Shown here: positions 21,231 to 33,750 of the stretch, piece after piece
Layout of the letters: each line of letters opens with the position of its first letter
Position numbering within the stretch: the first letter of the stretch is position 1
Assembly (NCBI GenBank): GCA_016586335.1
Contig: BLYE01000036.1
Span: 124,001 to 188,000, forward strand
Direction: 5' to 3'
Length of the DNA: 64,000 nucleotides
Source: Nitzschia putrida
Lineage: Eukaryota > Bacillariophyta > Bacillariophyceae > Bacillariales > Bacillariaceae
Position numbers and translations under genes: made by a program
The notes under the pieces: model-generated
Database searches by the model: none
Seen by the model: the letters and a program-made list of their open reading frames with translations, nothing else
What the model was told of the DNA's origin: nothing

Positions 21231-21897
21231 ATTGGCTCTTGTTTTTGCTGCTGAGTGTGCAGGTTGCATCGAGTAAAGGCGAAGGTACAACATGTGTACG
21301 TCAAATCAGACCATCAACGACAATCTGCCAATGCAACATACTTGCTCACATCATTCCCCTCTGGGAATGAGCTCAAGCAGTCTTCGAAATGAGTGAGAAA
21401 CATCGTGGCGCATGATGTTGTACAATTCAGAACATACGAACTCTTGTACCTTGGGAAATTTCGAGCACAGGTCGTTTTTCCTCCACTAGTACATACTATA
21501 CCTATTTATCGCTCATCAGAATTCGGAAGAAGTAGTGGTGGTGGGAATGGGTTTGGATGCTGCTACGTTATTATCTCGTCAGTACTACAGTACGAGTTCG
21601 TACCAGTAACGCTTTACGTAGTAGCAATCGAAGGAACCAGTTCTGATCGCGTACTGATGGTACAGAATGGCGCGTTTGGTTGAAGTCTGCAGTTAAGCTA
21701 CCAAATGCGCCATTCCATCACATGCGCCATGTCACAAACTAGGTACAGATCCAGTCATCGGTTGTCCACGTTGGAAAGTCGTCATAGACTCCTGAAGAGA
21801 GGATTACAAAACAACTCCAACAGAACAACCGGAAATTAAAGTGAGGTATCACAAGGTTTGCTTATTGATTGCATAGCTGATACATTTCTCCATCAAC
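21231..21897. promoter_or_regulatory. Intergenic between ABC copies 1 and 2
   Basis: 667 non-coding bases that contain the copy 2 promoter. The notable content is the GGCGC palindrome at 21666-21738, listed separately. A TACTACAGTACGAG-like palindromic patch lies near 21585-21600. Confidence 0.55.
21666..21738 (+). promoter_or_regulatory. GGCGC inverted repeat plus half-site, ABC copy 2
   Basis: Arm 21666-21679 (aatggcgcgtttgg) is the reverse complement of 21701-21714 (ccaaatgcgccatt) with one mismatch. A third half-site, ATGCGCCAT, at 21722-21730 runs into TGTCACAAA (21730-21738), as upstream of copy 1. It lies roughly 160-230 bases before the ATG. Confidence 0.6.
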
Positions 21898-24800
21898 ATG
21901 AGCGATGAAACATCTGCAACGAACTTGGAAAAGGCTCGGATCTCGGAACCTTTGGCAACTGTCGGCGAGGTTTTTTCATTTGCAAAGACATGGAAAACGA
22001 GAATTTATCTTGTGATGGGTGGTTTCTTTGCATTTGTAGCTGGTTCTATCATGCCCATGTCTCTCTGGTATTTCTCTCGTGTCATGGGAAATCTGTCTGC
22101 CGTTTCTGAGGAGGGACTTGGCCCTGTTATTGACATTGTCTACGCCATGATGGTTTTGGGTGTTATTGGGTTCGTCAGTGAAACTATGTATGGTAAGAAC
22201 TGGTGAAAGCAATCATTCGTTGTGTTTAATGACTTGAGAAGCTTACATCATTTGTGCTCTAGCTGGATTTTTGGAGACAGCCGCCAATGATATGACTTTG
22301 AATCTGAAAGAACACTGGTTCGAAGCCGTTGTTAGGCAAGACATGACTTACTTCGACCTTCAGGATGTATCTGGAACAGCCACCATCATTTCGACCAATG
22401 GTGAAAAGTTCAAAACTGGACTTTCTCACAAGTTGGGACTTGGAATTCAATTTACTTGTACTATCATTGTTGGTTTTGCTCTCGCATTCTATTCAACGTG
22501 GAAAGTTTCTTTGGCAGGTAGGTTCAAATGTCATCAGTGCGATAATGAATATGGCTCAACACACGATAAGACTCACCAATTGATGATTCACTAGTCATTG
22601 CGATTATGCCAGTGATTGCCACCACTACCGGTTTTTTGATGAAGCTAAACCAAAGCAAGTCTGCTCGTGACAATGCGAGCTATTCCAAGGCTGGTGGTGT
22701 CGCTTACGAGGTTGTTGCAAATATTCGTACCGTGCTGGCACTGAATGCCGCAGATGAAATGATCGATCGATACACCAAGGCCACAAAGGAAGCCTATGAT
22801 GGTGCCATCTCTCAGCTTACATTCTTGGGTCTTGCGAACGGATCGTTGATGGGAAGTTTTATGCTTGCCTATGTGATTGGTATGTCACTTTTGGATTTGA
22901 TGTTCGCTTTTACAGTGGTTGCCAGTTCTGTCTAACACTATATTGTTCTGCAACTCAAGTATGCGGATATGGCACATACCTTTTGTACGATGAGTTGCGT
23001 CAAAACGGGTGTGATCCTAGTGGGGCCATTGACAGCAATCTATCATGTAGTACCACCGGATCGGACATCTTCTTGGCTCTCGGTGGTATCGCATTTGGAG
23101 GTGCAAATATCCCACAAGTGAGTTCTGCCTTCGAAGCATTTTCAGGATCACGTGCGGCCTGTTTCCCCGCCATGTTGGCCATCAGCCGAAAATCAGACAC
23201 TGGAGATGACAGCGTTGACGCCGAAAACGTGAAACACCGTGAGCAACTAGAGCAACGCTCAGACGACGTTGTCTTGCCAAAATACCATATCGATGTCACA
23301 TCTTCTTTGGGAAAGAAACCATCCAAAGTTACTGGAACCATTGAGTTTCACGACGTTCGATTTGCCTACCCAACCCGACAAAACGCCACTGTATTCAACG
23401 GATTCAACTTGAAGATCGAAGCTGGAAAGACCGTAGCTCTCGTCGGGCCCAGTGGTTCTGGAAAAAGTACCGCCATCCAACTGATCGAGAGATACTACGA
23501 CCCCTTGGCTGGTACTGTCACATTGGATGGTGTGGACTTGCGGGAGTTAAACGTCGAATGGTTGAGATCGCATGTTGGCTTGGTCAGCCAGGAACCAACT
23601 CTGTTTGCAACCACCATCAAGGAGAACATTCGCATCGCCAAGCCTGATGCCACTGACGAGGAGGTGGAAGCGGCAGCTCGTCAGGCGAACGCCCACGATT
23701 TCATCAGTAGCCTCCAGGACGGCTATGACACTTTCGTGGGCGACAAGGGCGCACAGCTATCAGGTGGACAGAAGCAGCGCATTGCGATTGCTCGTACGTT
23801 GATTACAAATCCCAAGATAATTCTGCTGGATGAAGCTACCAGTGCTTTGGACTCGGAGAGTGAAGCGATTGTTCAAGAAGCCTTGGATTTGATCATGGCG
23901 AAGGGAGAGGCCACGGTCGTAGTGATTGCTCATCGTTTGTCAACCATTCGTGATGCGGACATGATTGCTGTGGTGAACCAAGGCAAAGTCGCAGAAACCG
24001 GTACACACGAAGAATTGATCGCCAAACAGGGCAAGTACTATGATTTGGTCCAAGCGCAGAAAGGAAAGCACACTAGCCGCCAGGACACCTTTGGGAGTGT
24101 TACCGAGTCGGAAACATCCGAAAGTGGTCCTCCGTCAAGGAGTGAAAGTGAAATTGATTTGGCTAACATGGATTTGAGTGAGCGTACACCAGTCAGCACA
24201 TCATCAAGCAACGCTGTCATCGATGTAAACAATGTACACTTCTCTTATCCTGCTCGTCCTAACAACAAGATCTTTCGGGGGTTGGGTTTGGAAGTGCACG
24301 AAGGTGAGACGTTGGCACTTGTGGGCCCCAGTGGACAAGGCAAGTCGACCATCATCCAGCTTCTTGAGGAGTTCTACAGACCTGCCAGAGGACACCTCAA
24401 GTACAATGGCGACGACATCGTCAATCTCAATGTGCGATGGTACCGAAATGAGTAAGTTTGAATGTTTGGAGCCTTGCTTGTTAGATATGTCCACAGCAAC
24501 TTACGGCAACTCCGTTGGCTGACGCTTCGACCACTCTTGTTTACCAAATGACCAGACTCGGTTTGGTCAGTCAGGAACCCACCTTGTTTGATGGAACAGT
24601 GGCCGAGAACATCAAGTTTGGAATGCCCGAGGCGACTCAGGAGGAAATCGAGGAGGCAGCCAAGAAGGCGAACGCGCATAAGTTCATTACATCCTTCCGT
24701 AAGTGTTTTGGTTTGTTGGACTTGAAGATGGTGGTTTCTTGGGTTCTGACACTGTTTCGTGCTTACTGTATATCAGCTGATGGATACAACACTTCTGTAG

Positions 24801-26837
24801 GAACGGCTGCATCGTCTCAGATGAGTGGTGGACAGAAGCAGCGCATAGCGGTGAGTGACTTTAGCCATATCAGTGAGGAGTGAAACGGTTGAACTAGTGT
24901 TTTTCTGACACGTTGGCAATTCTCCTTTACAGATCGCTCGAGCCTTGCTGCGAAAGCCAAAAGTCTTGTTGCTTGATGAGTACGTATACCCACCTTGGAC
25001 CGTGTGACAAGAGTTAGATCGGTTGGTTCTCACACATTTGTTGCATTTGGACACTTCATGGCCACAGGGCGACAAGTGCATTGGACAGTGAGTCTGAGAA
25101 GGTCGTCCAGGAGGCATTGGATGGCATTATGAAGGACTCGAAGCTCATCACGGTGGTGATTGCACATCGCTTGTCCACGATTCGTGGAGCAGATAAGATT
25201 GCATATTTTGATCACGGCAAGGTGAGGGAGATTGGCACCTACGAGGAGCTAATGGCGAAGCCAAACGGTCACTATAGGCGATTGGAAGCGTTGCAGACGC
25301 TGGACGGTGACGCTGATAGAGCCGAAATCTTGAACAACAAAACTGAGTATGACCAAGGTCAGCACGAAGATGAACATGATGAGGAGAAAAAAGATGTGTT
25401 GAAAGCACAAGAGGATCCCGTTGTTGATCAAGAGAAGGCCAAGGCAAGCGTGAAGAAGGCCAAGGAGTTGGCGAAGCAGGAAATGCCGTTCTTTATCCTC
25501 GGAGCGATTGGAGCAATTTTTGCCGGTTTCACGTGAGTATTTGTGCCTTGGACGTGTTTGCCATATCGACTTGTGTACTGACAAATTCCCCGTGCTACTG
25601 CTTCCTCACAGATATCCTGGACAAGGTATTGTGATGGCAAACATGCTAGGTAAGTTTTGAATCGAAGGTTGCTTCTGGAACTCGGAAGAAAAGGCGTTTC
25701 TTACATGTCATTTTTGTTGTCGTGTCACAGAGGTACTTTTCCAAATTGCTTTGTCATGTGAGGATGGAGTCAGCGTACCTGAAAATTTCTCAACCTGCCA
25801 AGAATATTGGGACTACACGGCTGACGACATGAGGAAGCGGTCATTTAAGACTATCGCAATGATCGCAGGACTAATTTCTTGCTCACTCCTCGGCAACTTC
25901 ATGATGTTCAAAGGGTTCGGAATCGCCACGGAACGCCTCAACAAACGTGTGCGTGACTTGGCTTTCAAGGCTTTGATTCGACAAGAAGTTGGTTGGTATG
26001 ATGTGAGATCTGTAGGGCAAGTCACAACGCAACTCTCTGATGATGCTTCGATGCTTCAATCCTTCTCAGGAGAACCCATTCGAACCTTGGTTCTTGCAAT
26101 GGCTAGTGTTGGTGCCGGACTTGTGATTAGCTACGTCTTCATGTGGGAGGTAAGGATCAAAAAGGTTCGGTGATAGTCTGGAAATGTATGACAATCTCAC
26201 TGAACTTGTACGTGTATGAAAACAGTTTGCTTTTGTTGCATTGGGAATCCTTCCCATCATGACATTCGGACGAGCAATGCAAAGGTCTCGAATGGTGGGC
26301 AAAGACGAAGGGGATCTTGAAAAAGATGCCAAGGAAAGCTCCGAGGGTGCAGTTCTGGTTGAAACTCTCATTAACATTCGAATTGTGGCAGCATTGTGTA
26401 TGGAAAAGGCACGAGTGACGCTTTACAAGACGGTTCTTCACGAAAAGGTTGGAAGTAACACCCTGATCTCCAACTGTCTTCACAATGTTGCGCAGGGACT
26501 GGGATCCTTTTTCCAGATGAATGGTAAGACTTCGTCGGTGACTACTTTCGCTGACCGCATTTCTCTCTTTTTGCTAACATGTCGTCCCTTGGAAACAGGA
26601 TATGCTCTATTGTTTTACTTTGGTGGATGGTGCTTGGAGAACCGAGGATACAACGTCAAAGACTATCTTACTGCGATGTTTGGCTTGATGATGTCGTTGA
26701 CTGGATTGGCAGCGGCCATGAACGGTTTGACGGATTCTGAGAAGGCCCGTGAGGCTGCCGTGCGCATCTTTGATTTGATTGAGCGTGTTAGTGAGATTGA
26801 TCCATTGAGTGACAAGGGAAAGATTCAAAACAACTAA
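21898..26837 (+). CDS. ABCB-like transporter copy 2, domain order TMD1-NBD1-NBD2-TMD2
   Basis: Twelve exons: 21898-22192, 22263-22517, 22595-22879, 22960-24451, 24556-24698, 24777-24850, 24933-24979, 25068-25532, 25612-25649, 25731-26149, 26226-26523, 26599-26837; total 4050 bases, 1349 residues, every junction GT-AG and in phase. TMD1 occupies about 25-350; NBD1 has Walker A GPSGSGKST (~440), LSGGQKQR (~544) and LLDEATSALDSE (~566). A Ser-rich linker with PPSRSESEIDL follows. NBD2 has GPSGQGKST (~733), MSGGQKQR (~838), LLLDEATSALDSE and IAHRLST. A charged Lys/Glu linker (~940-1000) leads to TMD2 (~1000-1335) with the ABCB hallmark QEVGWYD. The stop comes at EIDPLSDKGK, the point where a canonical ABCB would enter NBD2. 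Likely an ATP-driven membrane exporter; substrate and membrane unknown. Confidence 0.9.
23406..24065 (+). repeat. Near-identical NBD1 tract, copy 2 partner
   Basis: Partner of 17821-18480. The match extends through both sides of the NBD1 ATPase motifs. Confidence 0.75.
24265..25319 (+). repeat. Near-identical NBD2 tract, copy 2 partner
   Basis: Partner of 18671-19725, introns included. The exon 8 portion (from about 25068) is also nearly identical to copy 3 at about 30590-30780, so three genes take part in the homogenisation. Confidence 0.85.
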
Positions 26838-27487
26838 GAAGAAGTGTAGGAGTGCGGTGATTGATGGATGTTCTTACGACTGTTGTGAGTTGCTGCTCCA
26901 AAAAATGACAAACTTGCCGGTAGCTTATTGGTAGATGATAGGTACATACAATGTACGTATACAACATATTGTTGAAGTTGGAAGAACTAAGAAATCCAGG
27001 TACTCTTCGAAGCCTTTTTTGATATAGACAATGGCGCTTCTTGCAAAATGTCACTGACACAACAACGACAACCACTTTTCTTCTGTTGTCGTAGTAGTAG
27101 TCCTTCGCCACCACGACGAACCACGTCGTAGTACCACGACGACGGACGCACAACAGAGCCATAATGCTCAATATTATGTTGTCCGCGGCTGATCATAAAT
27201 AAGAGAAATACGCCAATACATTCAAAAGATGACATATTTATGTGTTGCGTTATGACCAACAAGAGGCGTAATGGCGCAACGACCTGAATCACAAAAAGCA
27301 GTGAGGAGTGAGGAGGAGGAGCGCAACACCACGCATTCTACCGGTACAGTACTTTGGAAACGACCATTGTCGTCGGAGGCGGTTTCATTTTGCGCTTTCG
27401 CCCTCTCTGTCGACCGAAAAGAAAACAAACAAGTGGTGTTTTCTAACTCTCAGGCGTCCTTTCTTTGCTACATTTGAACATACCGAA
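26838..27487. promoter_or_regulatory. Intergenic between ABC copies 2 and 3
   Basis: 650 bases without a supported gene. ATGGCGC occurs at 27031-27037, followed by TGTCAC at 27049-27054, and ATGGCGC again at 27271-27277, echoing the motifs before copies 1 and 2. A CGTCG/CCACGACG-rich patch lies near 27080-27150. Confidence 0.5.
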
Positions 27488-30400
27488 ATGAGCGACGAAG
27501 AGAAGACGAATGAGGAACTCGTCAAGGATGTCAAACCATTGGCGTCTGTCGGCGAAGTTTTCGCGTTTGCCGAGACGCTCCAAACCAAGTTGTACTTGAT
27601 ACTTGGAGCGTTCTTTGCCTTGTTGGCCGGATGTGTCATGCCTATGTCACTCTGGTATTTCTCTCGTGTCATGGGAGATTTGGCTGCAGTCTCTGAAGAA
27701 GGAGCAGACCCTGTACTTGATATTGTTTTCACAATGATGGTTCTGGGAGTTGTTGGATTTGTCACCGAAACGTTGTATGGTAGGTTGTAGTGAAGTTGGT
27801 TGGGTTCGATCATAGTGTCAGATTTCGCAAATGCCTCACGTCATGTCACAGCTGGATTTTTGGAGACTGCCGCAAATGAGATGACTTTGAACTTGAAAAA
27901 ACATTGGTTTGAAGCTGTTGTCCGTCAAGATATGACATATTTTGATCTTCAGGATGTATCTGGGACTGCCACTATTATTTCTACTAACGGGGAGAAGTTC
28001 CGAAGTGGTCTTTCGCACAAGATGGGTCTTGGAATTCAATTCTCTTGCACCATTCTTGCAGGATTTTCGTTGGCGTTTTACTCGAGCTGGAAGGTTTCCT
28101 TGGCAGGTAAGTCGAACGACGTTTGCACATCAATGATATATCGATGCGAATTTTTTCTCACTGATCGTTGCGTAGTCATTGCGGTAATGCCTGTGATTGC
28201 TTCCACTACTGGATGGTTGTTGAAACTAAATCAAAGCAAGTCGGCTCGTGACAACGCTAGTTATGCGAAGGCTGGAGGTGTCGCCTATCAAGTTGCAGCC
28301 AATATTCGCACTGTCTTGGCGTTGAATGCAGCCGATGAAATGATCGATCGATTCACCAATGCCACAAAGGAAGCCTATGACGGTGCCATTGCTCAACTCA
28401 CATTTTTAGGACTTGCGAACGGATCGTTGATGGGAAGTTTTATGCTTGCCTATGTAGTAGGTACGTATTTGGAACGGATGAGCGTCTCGAAAACCGGCAA
28501 TTGGTTTGAACTCACCTGTTTTGGTTCAGTTTGTGGCTATGGTACTTTTATCATGTACGACGAGGTTCGAAGAAATGGATGTGATCCGTCTGGAGCCATT
28601 GATAGCAACCGATCATGCGGTACCACAGGATCTGACATATTCTTGGCACTCATTGGTATTGTTTTTGGAGGTGCCAACATCCCACAAGTTAGTTCTGCTT
28701 TTGAGGCTTTTACTGGGACTAGAGCTGCATGTTTCCCGGCTATGTTGGCCATCAGCCGGAAGTCCGATACTGGTGATGAACACGTTGACGCTGAAAATTT
28801 GAAGCACCGTACGCAATTGGAATCGCGTTCGGATGAAGTTGCCCTACCGAAATATTACATTGATGTCACATCCTCATTGGGGAAGAAACCCTCCAAAGTT
28901 ACTGGAACCATTGAATTCCATGATGTTCGATTTTCCTACCCAACTCGACGAAATGCAACTGTTTTCGATGGATTCAACTTGAAGATCGAGGCAGGAAAGA
29001 CCGTCGCTCTTGTCGGGCCCAGTGGTTCTGGAAAGAGCACCGCTATTCAGTTAATCGAGAGGTACTATGATCCTTTGGGTGGAATGGTTACATTAGACGG
29101 CGTTGACTTGCGCGAGTTGAATGTGGAGTGGCTGAGGTCTCACGTTGGTTTGGTCAGTCAGGAGCCCACCTTGTTCGCCACGACTATCAAGGAGAATATT
29201 CGCATTGCCAAGCCCAATGCAACAGATGAAGAGGTGGAGGCTGCAGCTCGCCAGGCGAACGCCCACGATTTCATCAGTAGTCTACAACAGGGTTATGAGA
29301 CTCACGTCGGTGACAAGGGTGCACAATTGTCAGGCGGACAAAAGCAACGCATTGCGATTGCTCGGACTTTGATAACTGATCCGAAGATCATTCTCTTGGA
29401 TGAAGCTACCAGTGCTTTGGACTCGGAGAGTGAGGCAATTGTCCAAGAAGCCTTGGATGTGATCATGTCAAAGGGCGAGGCCACAGTTGTCGTGATTGCA
29501 CATCGTTTGTCAACCATTCGTGGTGCAGATATGATTGCGGTGGTAAATCAAGGAAAGGTTGCCGAGACTGGCACACATGATGAGTTGATCGCGAAACAGG
29601 GCAAATATTTTGATTTGGTCGAAGCCCAAAAAGGAAAACGCGCTAGTCGTCAAAATACTGCAGACAGTGTTACAGACACAGAATCACAAACCACTGACAG
29701 CACCCCTCCCTCAAGGAGTAACAGTGAAGCTGATCTGGCAAAAATGGATGTCAGTGAGCACAGCACTCCAGAGAGTGACACTCCAAGCAACGCAGTTATT
29801 GATGTCCACAATGTTCACTTCTCCTATCCGTCCCGCCCCGACAATAGAATCTTCCGTGGAATGGGTTTGGAGGTAAATGAAGGCGAGACTTTGGCTATTG
29901 TGGGTCCCAGTGGGCAAGGGAAGTCAACCATCATCCAACTCCTTGAAGAGTTCTACCGACCTGCCAGAGGGCATATTGATTACAACGGTGACAACATTGC
30001 TGAATTGAATGTTCGATGGTACCGGAATGAGTAAGTGTGACCAAAGTGCTTGTGCGTCTCGAACTACTTCCGGCATGATCTCACGTGAAAACTGTCTGGA
30101 ATATTTAGGATTGGATTGGTTAGCCAAGAACCCACTTTGTTTGATGGCACTGTTGCCGAGAATATCAAGTTTGGAATGCCAGAGGCCACGCAAGAGGAGA
30201 TCGAAGAGGCAGCGAAAAAGGCAAACGCGCACAAATTCATTTCGTCGTTCCGTAAGTGAATTGAATCGTTTGCTTTGGAAGACAGTATTTTTCACGCTCT
30301 GACACTGTTGTTGTTCTAATTCAGCTGATGGATATGATACTCCTGTTGGAACGGCTGCATCATCTCAAATGAGTGGTGGACAAAAGCAACGTATTGCGGT

Positions 30401-32365
30401 AGGTCGATTGAAAGTCTTTGTTTTGTTCTTGATATGATGGTTTGCTGACTAAACGAATGTTGCACTGTGGCGAAGATCGCTCGAGCCTTGTTGCGAAAGC
30501 CCAAAGTTTTGTTGCTTGACGAGTAAGTAGCCCACCCTGCCTTTTGTAACGAGATGGACTTTCAGTTCTCACATTGTACCCACTTCCAGGGCGACAAGTG
30601 CATTGGACAGTGAGTCTGAGAAGGTCGTCCAGGAGGCATTGGATGGCATTATGAAGGATTCGAAGCTCATCACAGTGGTGATTGCTCATCGTTTGTCCAC
30701 GATTCGTGGAGCAGATAAGATTGCATATTTTGATCACGGCAAGGTGAGGGAGATTGGCACCTACGAGGAGCTAATGGCGAAACCAAACGGGCACTACAAG
30801 CGATTGGAAGCATTGCAAACCTTGGATAGTGACACCAACAGAGCAGAGATATTGAGTAACAAAGCCGAGTACGATAACGCTGGTCATCACGAAGAAGGTC
30901 ACGACGATGAAAAGGAAGATGGGTTGAAGGATGATGACCACCCAACTGTCGACGAGGTGAAGGCAAAAGCAAGCGAGAGAAAAGCCAAAGAGCTCGCCAA
31001 GCAAGAAATGCCTTTGTTTATTCTAGGTGCCTTTGGGGCACTCTTGGCTGGTGTCACGTGAGTATATTCAGTGATATGATGTATATTTTTGAATTCTTCC
31101 CCTCATGTTCCATCCGTTCACACTACTACATAGCTACCCTGGTCAAGGAGTCGTCATGGCACATATGATTGGTAAGTGTGGCACGAACGTTTTGGAATAG
31201 ACGAAATTGAGTTTGTTTTTATCTCATTTTTGTTTTTTGCAGAGGTCCTCTTTCATATCTCTTTGCCTTGCGAAGATGGTGTCAGTGTCCCTTTTGATCA
31301 TGCAACCTGTGAAGAATACTGGGATGAAACCGCGGATGACATGAGGAAGAAGTCACTACGGACCATTGCATTGATCGCCGGTTTGATTTCGAGCTCTTTG
31401 TTCGGGAATCTGATGATGTTCAAGGGTTTTGGAGGCGCCACAGAAAGTATCAACAAGCGGGTGCGGGACTTGGCTTTCAAGGCGTTGATTAGGCAAGAAG
31501 TTGGTTGGTATGACGTTAGATCAGTGGGACAGATTACTACGCAGCTCTCTGATGATGCCGCAATGCTCCATTCCTTCTCGGGTGAGCCAATCCGTACTTT
31601 GGTCCTTGCTCTGGCCAGTGTAGGAGCTGGATTGGTTATCAGTTTCTCTTTTATGTGGGAGGTAAGAAATTTGGCTTGTAGAGGCGGTGAGAAACAAGTG
31701 ATGTACTAACGTTGTCGATTTGGTGACTCGTGAAATCAGTTTGCATTTGTCGCTCTGGGTATCCTTCCTTTCATGGCATTTGGACGTGTAGTGCAAAGTA
31801 CACGAATGACTGGTCGCGATGAAGGAGATATCGAGAAAGACGCCACAGAGAGTTCAGAAGGAGCTATCGTAGTTGAAACTCTCATCAACATTCGGATTGT
31901 GGCTGCATTGTGCATGGAGAATGATCGTGTATCTGCATATAATGACACGATTCACGCGAAGCTTGGAAGCAACACATTGATTACCAATTGTATACACAAC
32001 ATCGCTTCTGGCCTCGGTGCATTGTTCCAAATGAACGGTGAGACTTGCTTTAGATGACGCTGTTGAGACAACCACGGTGCACGTACCTGGCACTAACCAT
32101 GGATGCATATGTTTTTGTTTCTGTTACAGGATATGCGCTGATGTTCTACTTTGGTAGTTGGTGTTTGGAGAACCGAGGATATTCCATGAGAGACTATCTC
32201 ACAGCATTGTTTGGCCTCATGTTGTCGTTGACAGGATTGGCGGCCGCCATGAATGGATTGACCGATACCGAAAAGGCCCGCGAGGCTGCTGTGCGAATCT
32301 TTGAATTGATAGAGCGCGAGAGTGAGATTGACCCCTTGAGTGACAAGGGAAAGAAACAAAATTAA
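27488..32365 (+). CDS. ABCB-like transporter copy 3, domain order TMD1-NBD1-NBD2-TMD2
   Basis: Exons 27488-27779, 27852-28106, 28176-28460, 28530-30030, 30109-30251, 30325-30398, 30476-30522, 30590-31057, 31134-31171, 31243-31661, 31740-32037, 32130-32365; 4056 bases, 1351 residues, same intron positions as copy 2. ATG 27488 follows the alignment with paralogues (SVGEVFAFAE start of TMD1); upstream in-frame sequence lacks a plausible earlier start. Both NBDs carry complete Walker A, Q-loop (LVSQEPTLF), LSGGQ/MSGGQ, Walker B and His motifs. The NBD1-NBD2 linker contains PPSRSNSEADL, an RSxS site suited to a basophilic kinase. The TMD2 extracellular loop has a conserved Cys pair (LPCEDG...ATCEEYW). 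Intact, and expected to be functional. Confidence 0.9.
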
Positions 32366-32722
32366 TGGAAAGTCAATTACTGATGAATAATGAACAAAAA
32401 CAGTTTACTTTTGCGATCTTGCTAGCTTTTTGTTCTTGGCGTAGAGAGGATTAGGTCGGCATGAAATTTTAAAAAAGTCGCAGAAGGTGACCCCACGAAA
32501 ATATCCAAACCGTCATAGTAAATAGGGAGAAACCACGCACAAAAAGCAATCATTCACATCCATATCCACACCATCACCACCATACTTTTCTTGTGTCACT
32601 CTTCGAGACTCACAAAGGTCAAGCTACACAGAACTGCTACCTCTGCAATCAGTAGAATAGTACTCAGAACTCAAATTCGCACTCGCACACCCTCATTTTC
32701 TAATACCAGCAGCAACAACCTC

Positions 32723-33169
32723 ATGGATCCTCGATTGACACTTATCACCTTGGGCGTTTCGAATGTCCAAAAGGCAACCGCCTTTTATGAAGAAAAGATC
32801 GGATGGAAACGCCGACCAGGTATGAGCAATGATAATATCTCCTTTTTTCAGTTGAATGGGATCCTCTTGTCGTTGTTCTCGTTGGAATCTCTCGCCAAGG
32901 ATGCAACGGTTCCTGTTCCAGAAGGAGCAGGAAACAACGACCCAACTGCCTTTCGCGGCATGACCTTGGCCTATGTGTGTCGAAGCGAACAAGAAGTGGA
33001 TGATATCATGAAGTCCTTGGAAAACAAAGGAGTGACGATCGTCAAGCAGCCTACCAAGGTATTCTGGGGAGGCTACAGTGGTTACTTTGCCGATTTGGAT
33101 GGAAACCTTTGGGAGGTCGCTTACAATCCATTTTTGGCCATGGACGAGAAAGGGAATGTGGTAGCCTAA
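32723..33169 (+). CDS. VOC-superfamily (glyoxalase/bleomycin-resistance fold) protein
   Basis: 148 residues from ATG 32723; the frame runs back to 32591, but only to a TTG codon. A single VOC half-domain pair is visible: LTLITLGVSNVQKATAFYEE at the start, then FRGMTLAYVCRS and, at the C-terminus, GYSGYFADLDGNLWEVAYNP with the typical Glu metal ligand of the last strand. Proteins of this size act as dimers in lyase, dioxygenase or resistance roles; the specific reaction cannot be told. It interrupts the ABC array between copies 3 and 4 and converges on the ferredoxin gene. Confidence 0.85.
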   Translation: MDPRLTLITLGVSNVQKATAFYEEKIGWKRRPGMSNDNISFFQLNGILLSLFSLESLAKDATVPVPEGAGNNDPTAFRGMTLAYVCRSEQEVDDIMKSLENKGVTIVKQPTKVFWGGYSGYFADLDGNLWEVAYNPFLAMDEKGNVVA

Positions 33170-33267
33170 AATTAAATGCTGCACATCGTGTACTACCGTA
33201 TGTTGAGATACTGTGTACGTTGTTTGTTGTTGGCTTTGTTTTGTCGTACAATAGTAGCACTGAAAAA

Positions 33268-33750
33268 TTAATGTGGCTTGGGTTTGTGCCCATCGACATA
33301 AAAGTTTCGGGTAGCCTGTGGCATTGTAATCGTCATTCCATCCATGAACTCTTCCGCCTTGACTTGACAGCATAGCCGAGAGGTTTCTGTCAAACCAGGA
33401 GCCATATCCAGCATGTCTTCTTCGTCTTCGGAAGCTTCCTCTAGCTTGTAAAAAATGTCATCAGGAAAGATACCATGGCACGTAGAGCAAGCACAGACTC
33501 CTTCGCAGGCTCCTTCCAAATCGATTTCGAAGCGATGAGCCACTTGCAAGAAATTCTCTCCTACACGGGCAGAAACAACCTTGACTTCTCCATCTGGTTG
33601 CAAAAAGGATACGGAAATGGTAGGTGCATCCGCGGCGACATTGGATCCTCCATGCCAACGTTTGGGGAGACGAATGGTGGAGTTGCGGAGGGAAAGACGT
33701 TGTTGTGTGGAATTAACAGTGGAGGCAAGGCCCTTGATATTTCGAAACAT
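33268..33750 (-). CDS. FDX: Mitochondrial-type [2Fe-2S] ferredoxin (adrenodoxin family)
   Basis: 160 residues from ATG 33750. The first ~35 residues are basic and Ser/Thr-rich with no acids (MFRNIKGLASTVNSTQQRLSL...), as in a mitochondrial presequence. The mature part has the adrenodoxin-type cluster motif GACEGVCACSTCH (C-x5-C-x2-C) with the fourth Cys in RLCCQVKA, plus the acidic EEASEDEEDMLDMAPGL segment that binds the reductase in this family. Its role would be electron transfer for Fe-S cluster assembly or P450/heme-A type reactions in the mitochondrial matrix. It lies inside the ABC array without functional connection. Confidence 0.92.
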   Translation of the reverse strand: MFRNIKGLASTVNSTQQRLSLRNSTIRLPKRWHGGSNVAADAPTISVSFLQPDGEVKVVSARVGENFLQVAHRFEIDLEGACEGVCACSTCHGIFPDDIFYKLEEASEDEEDMLDMAPGLTETSRLCCQVKAEEFMDGMTITMPQATRNFYVDGHKPKPH

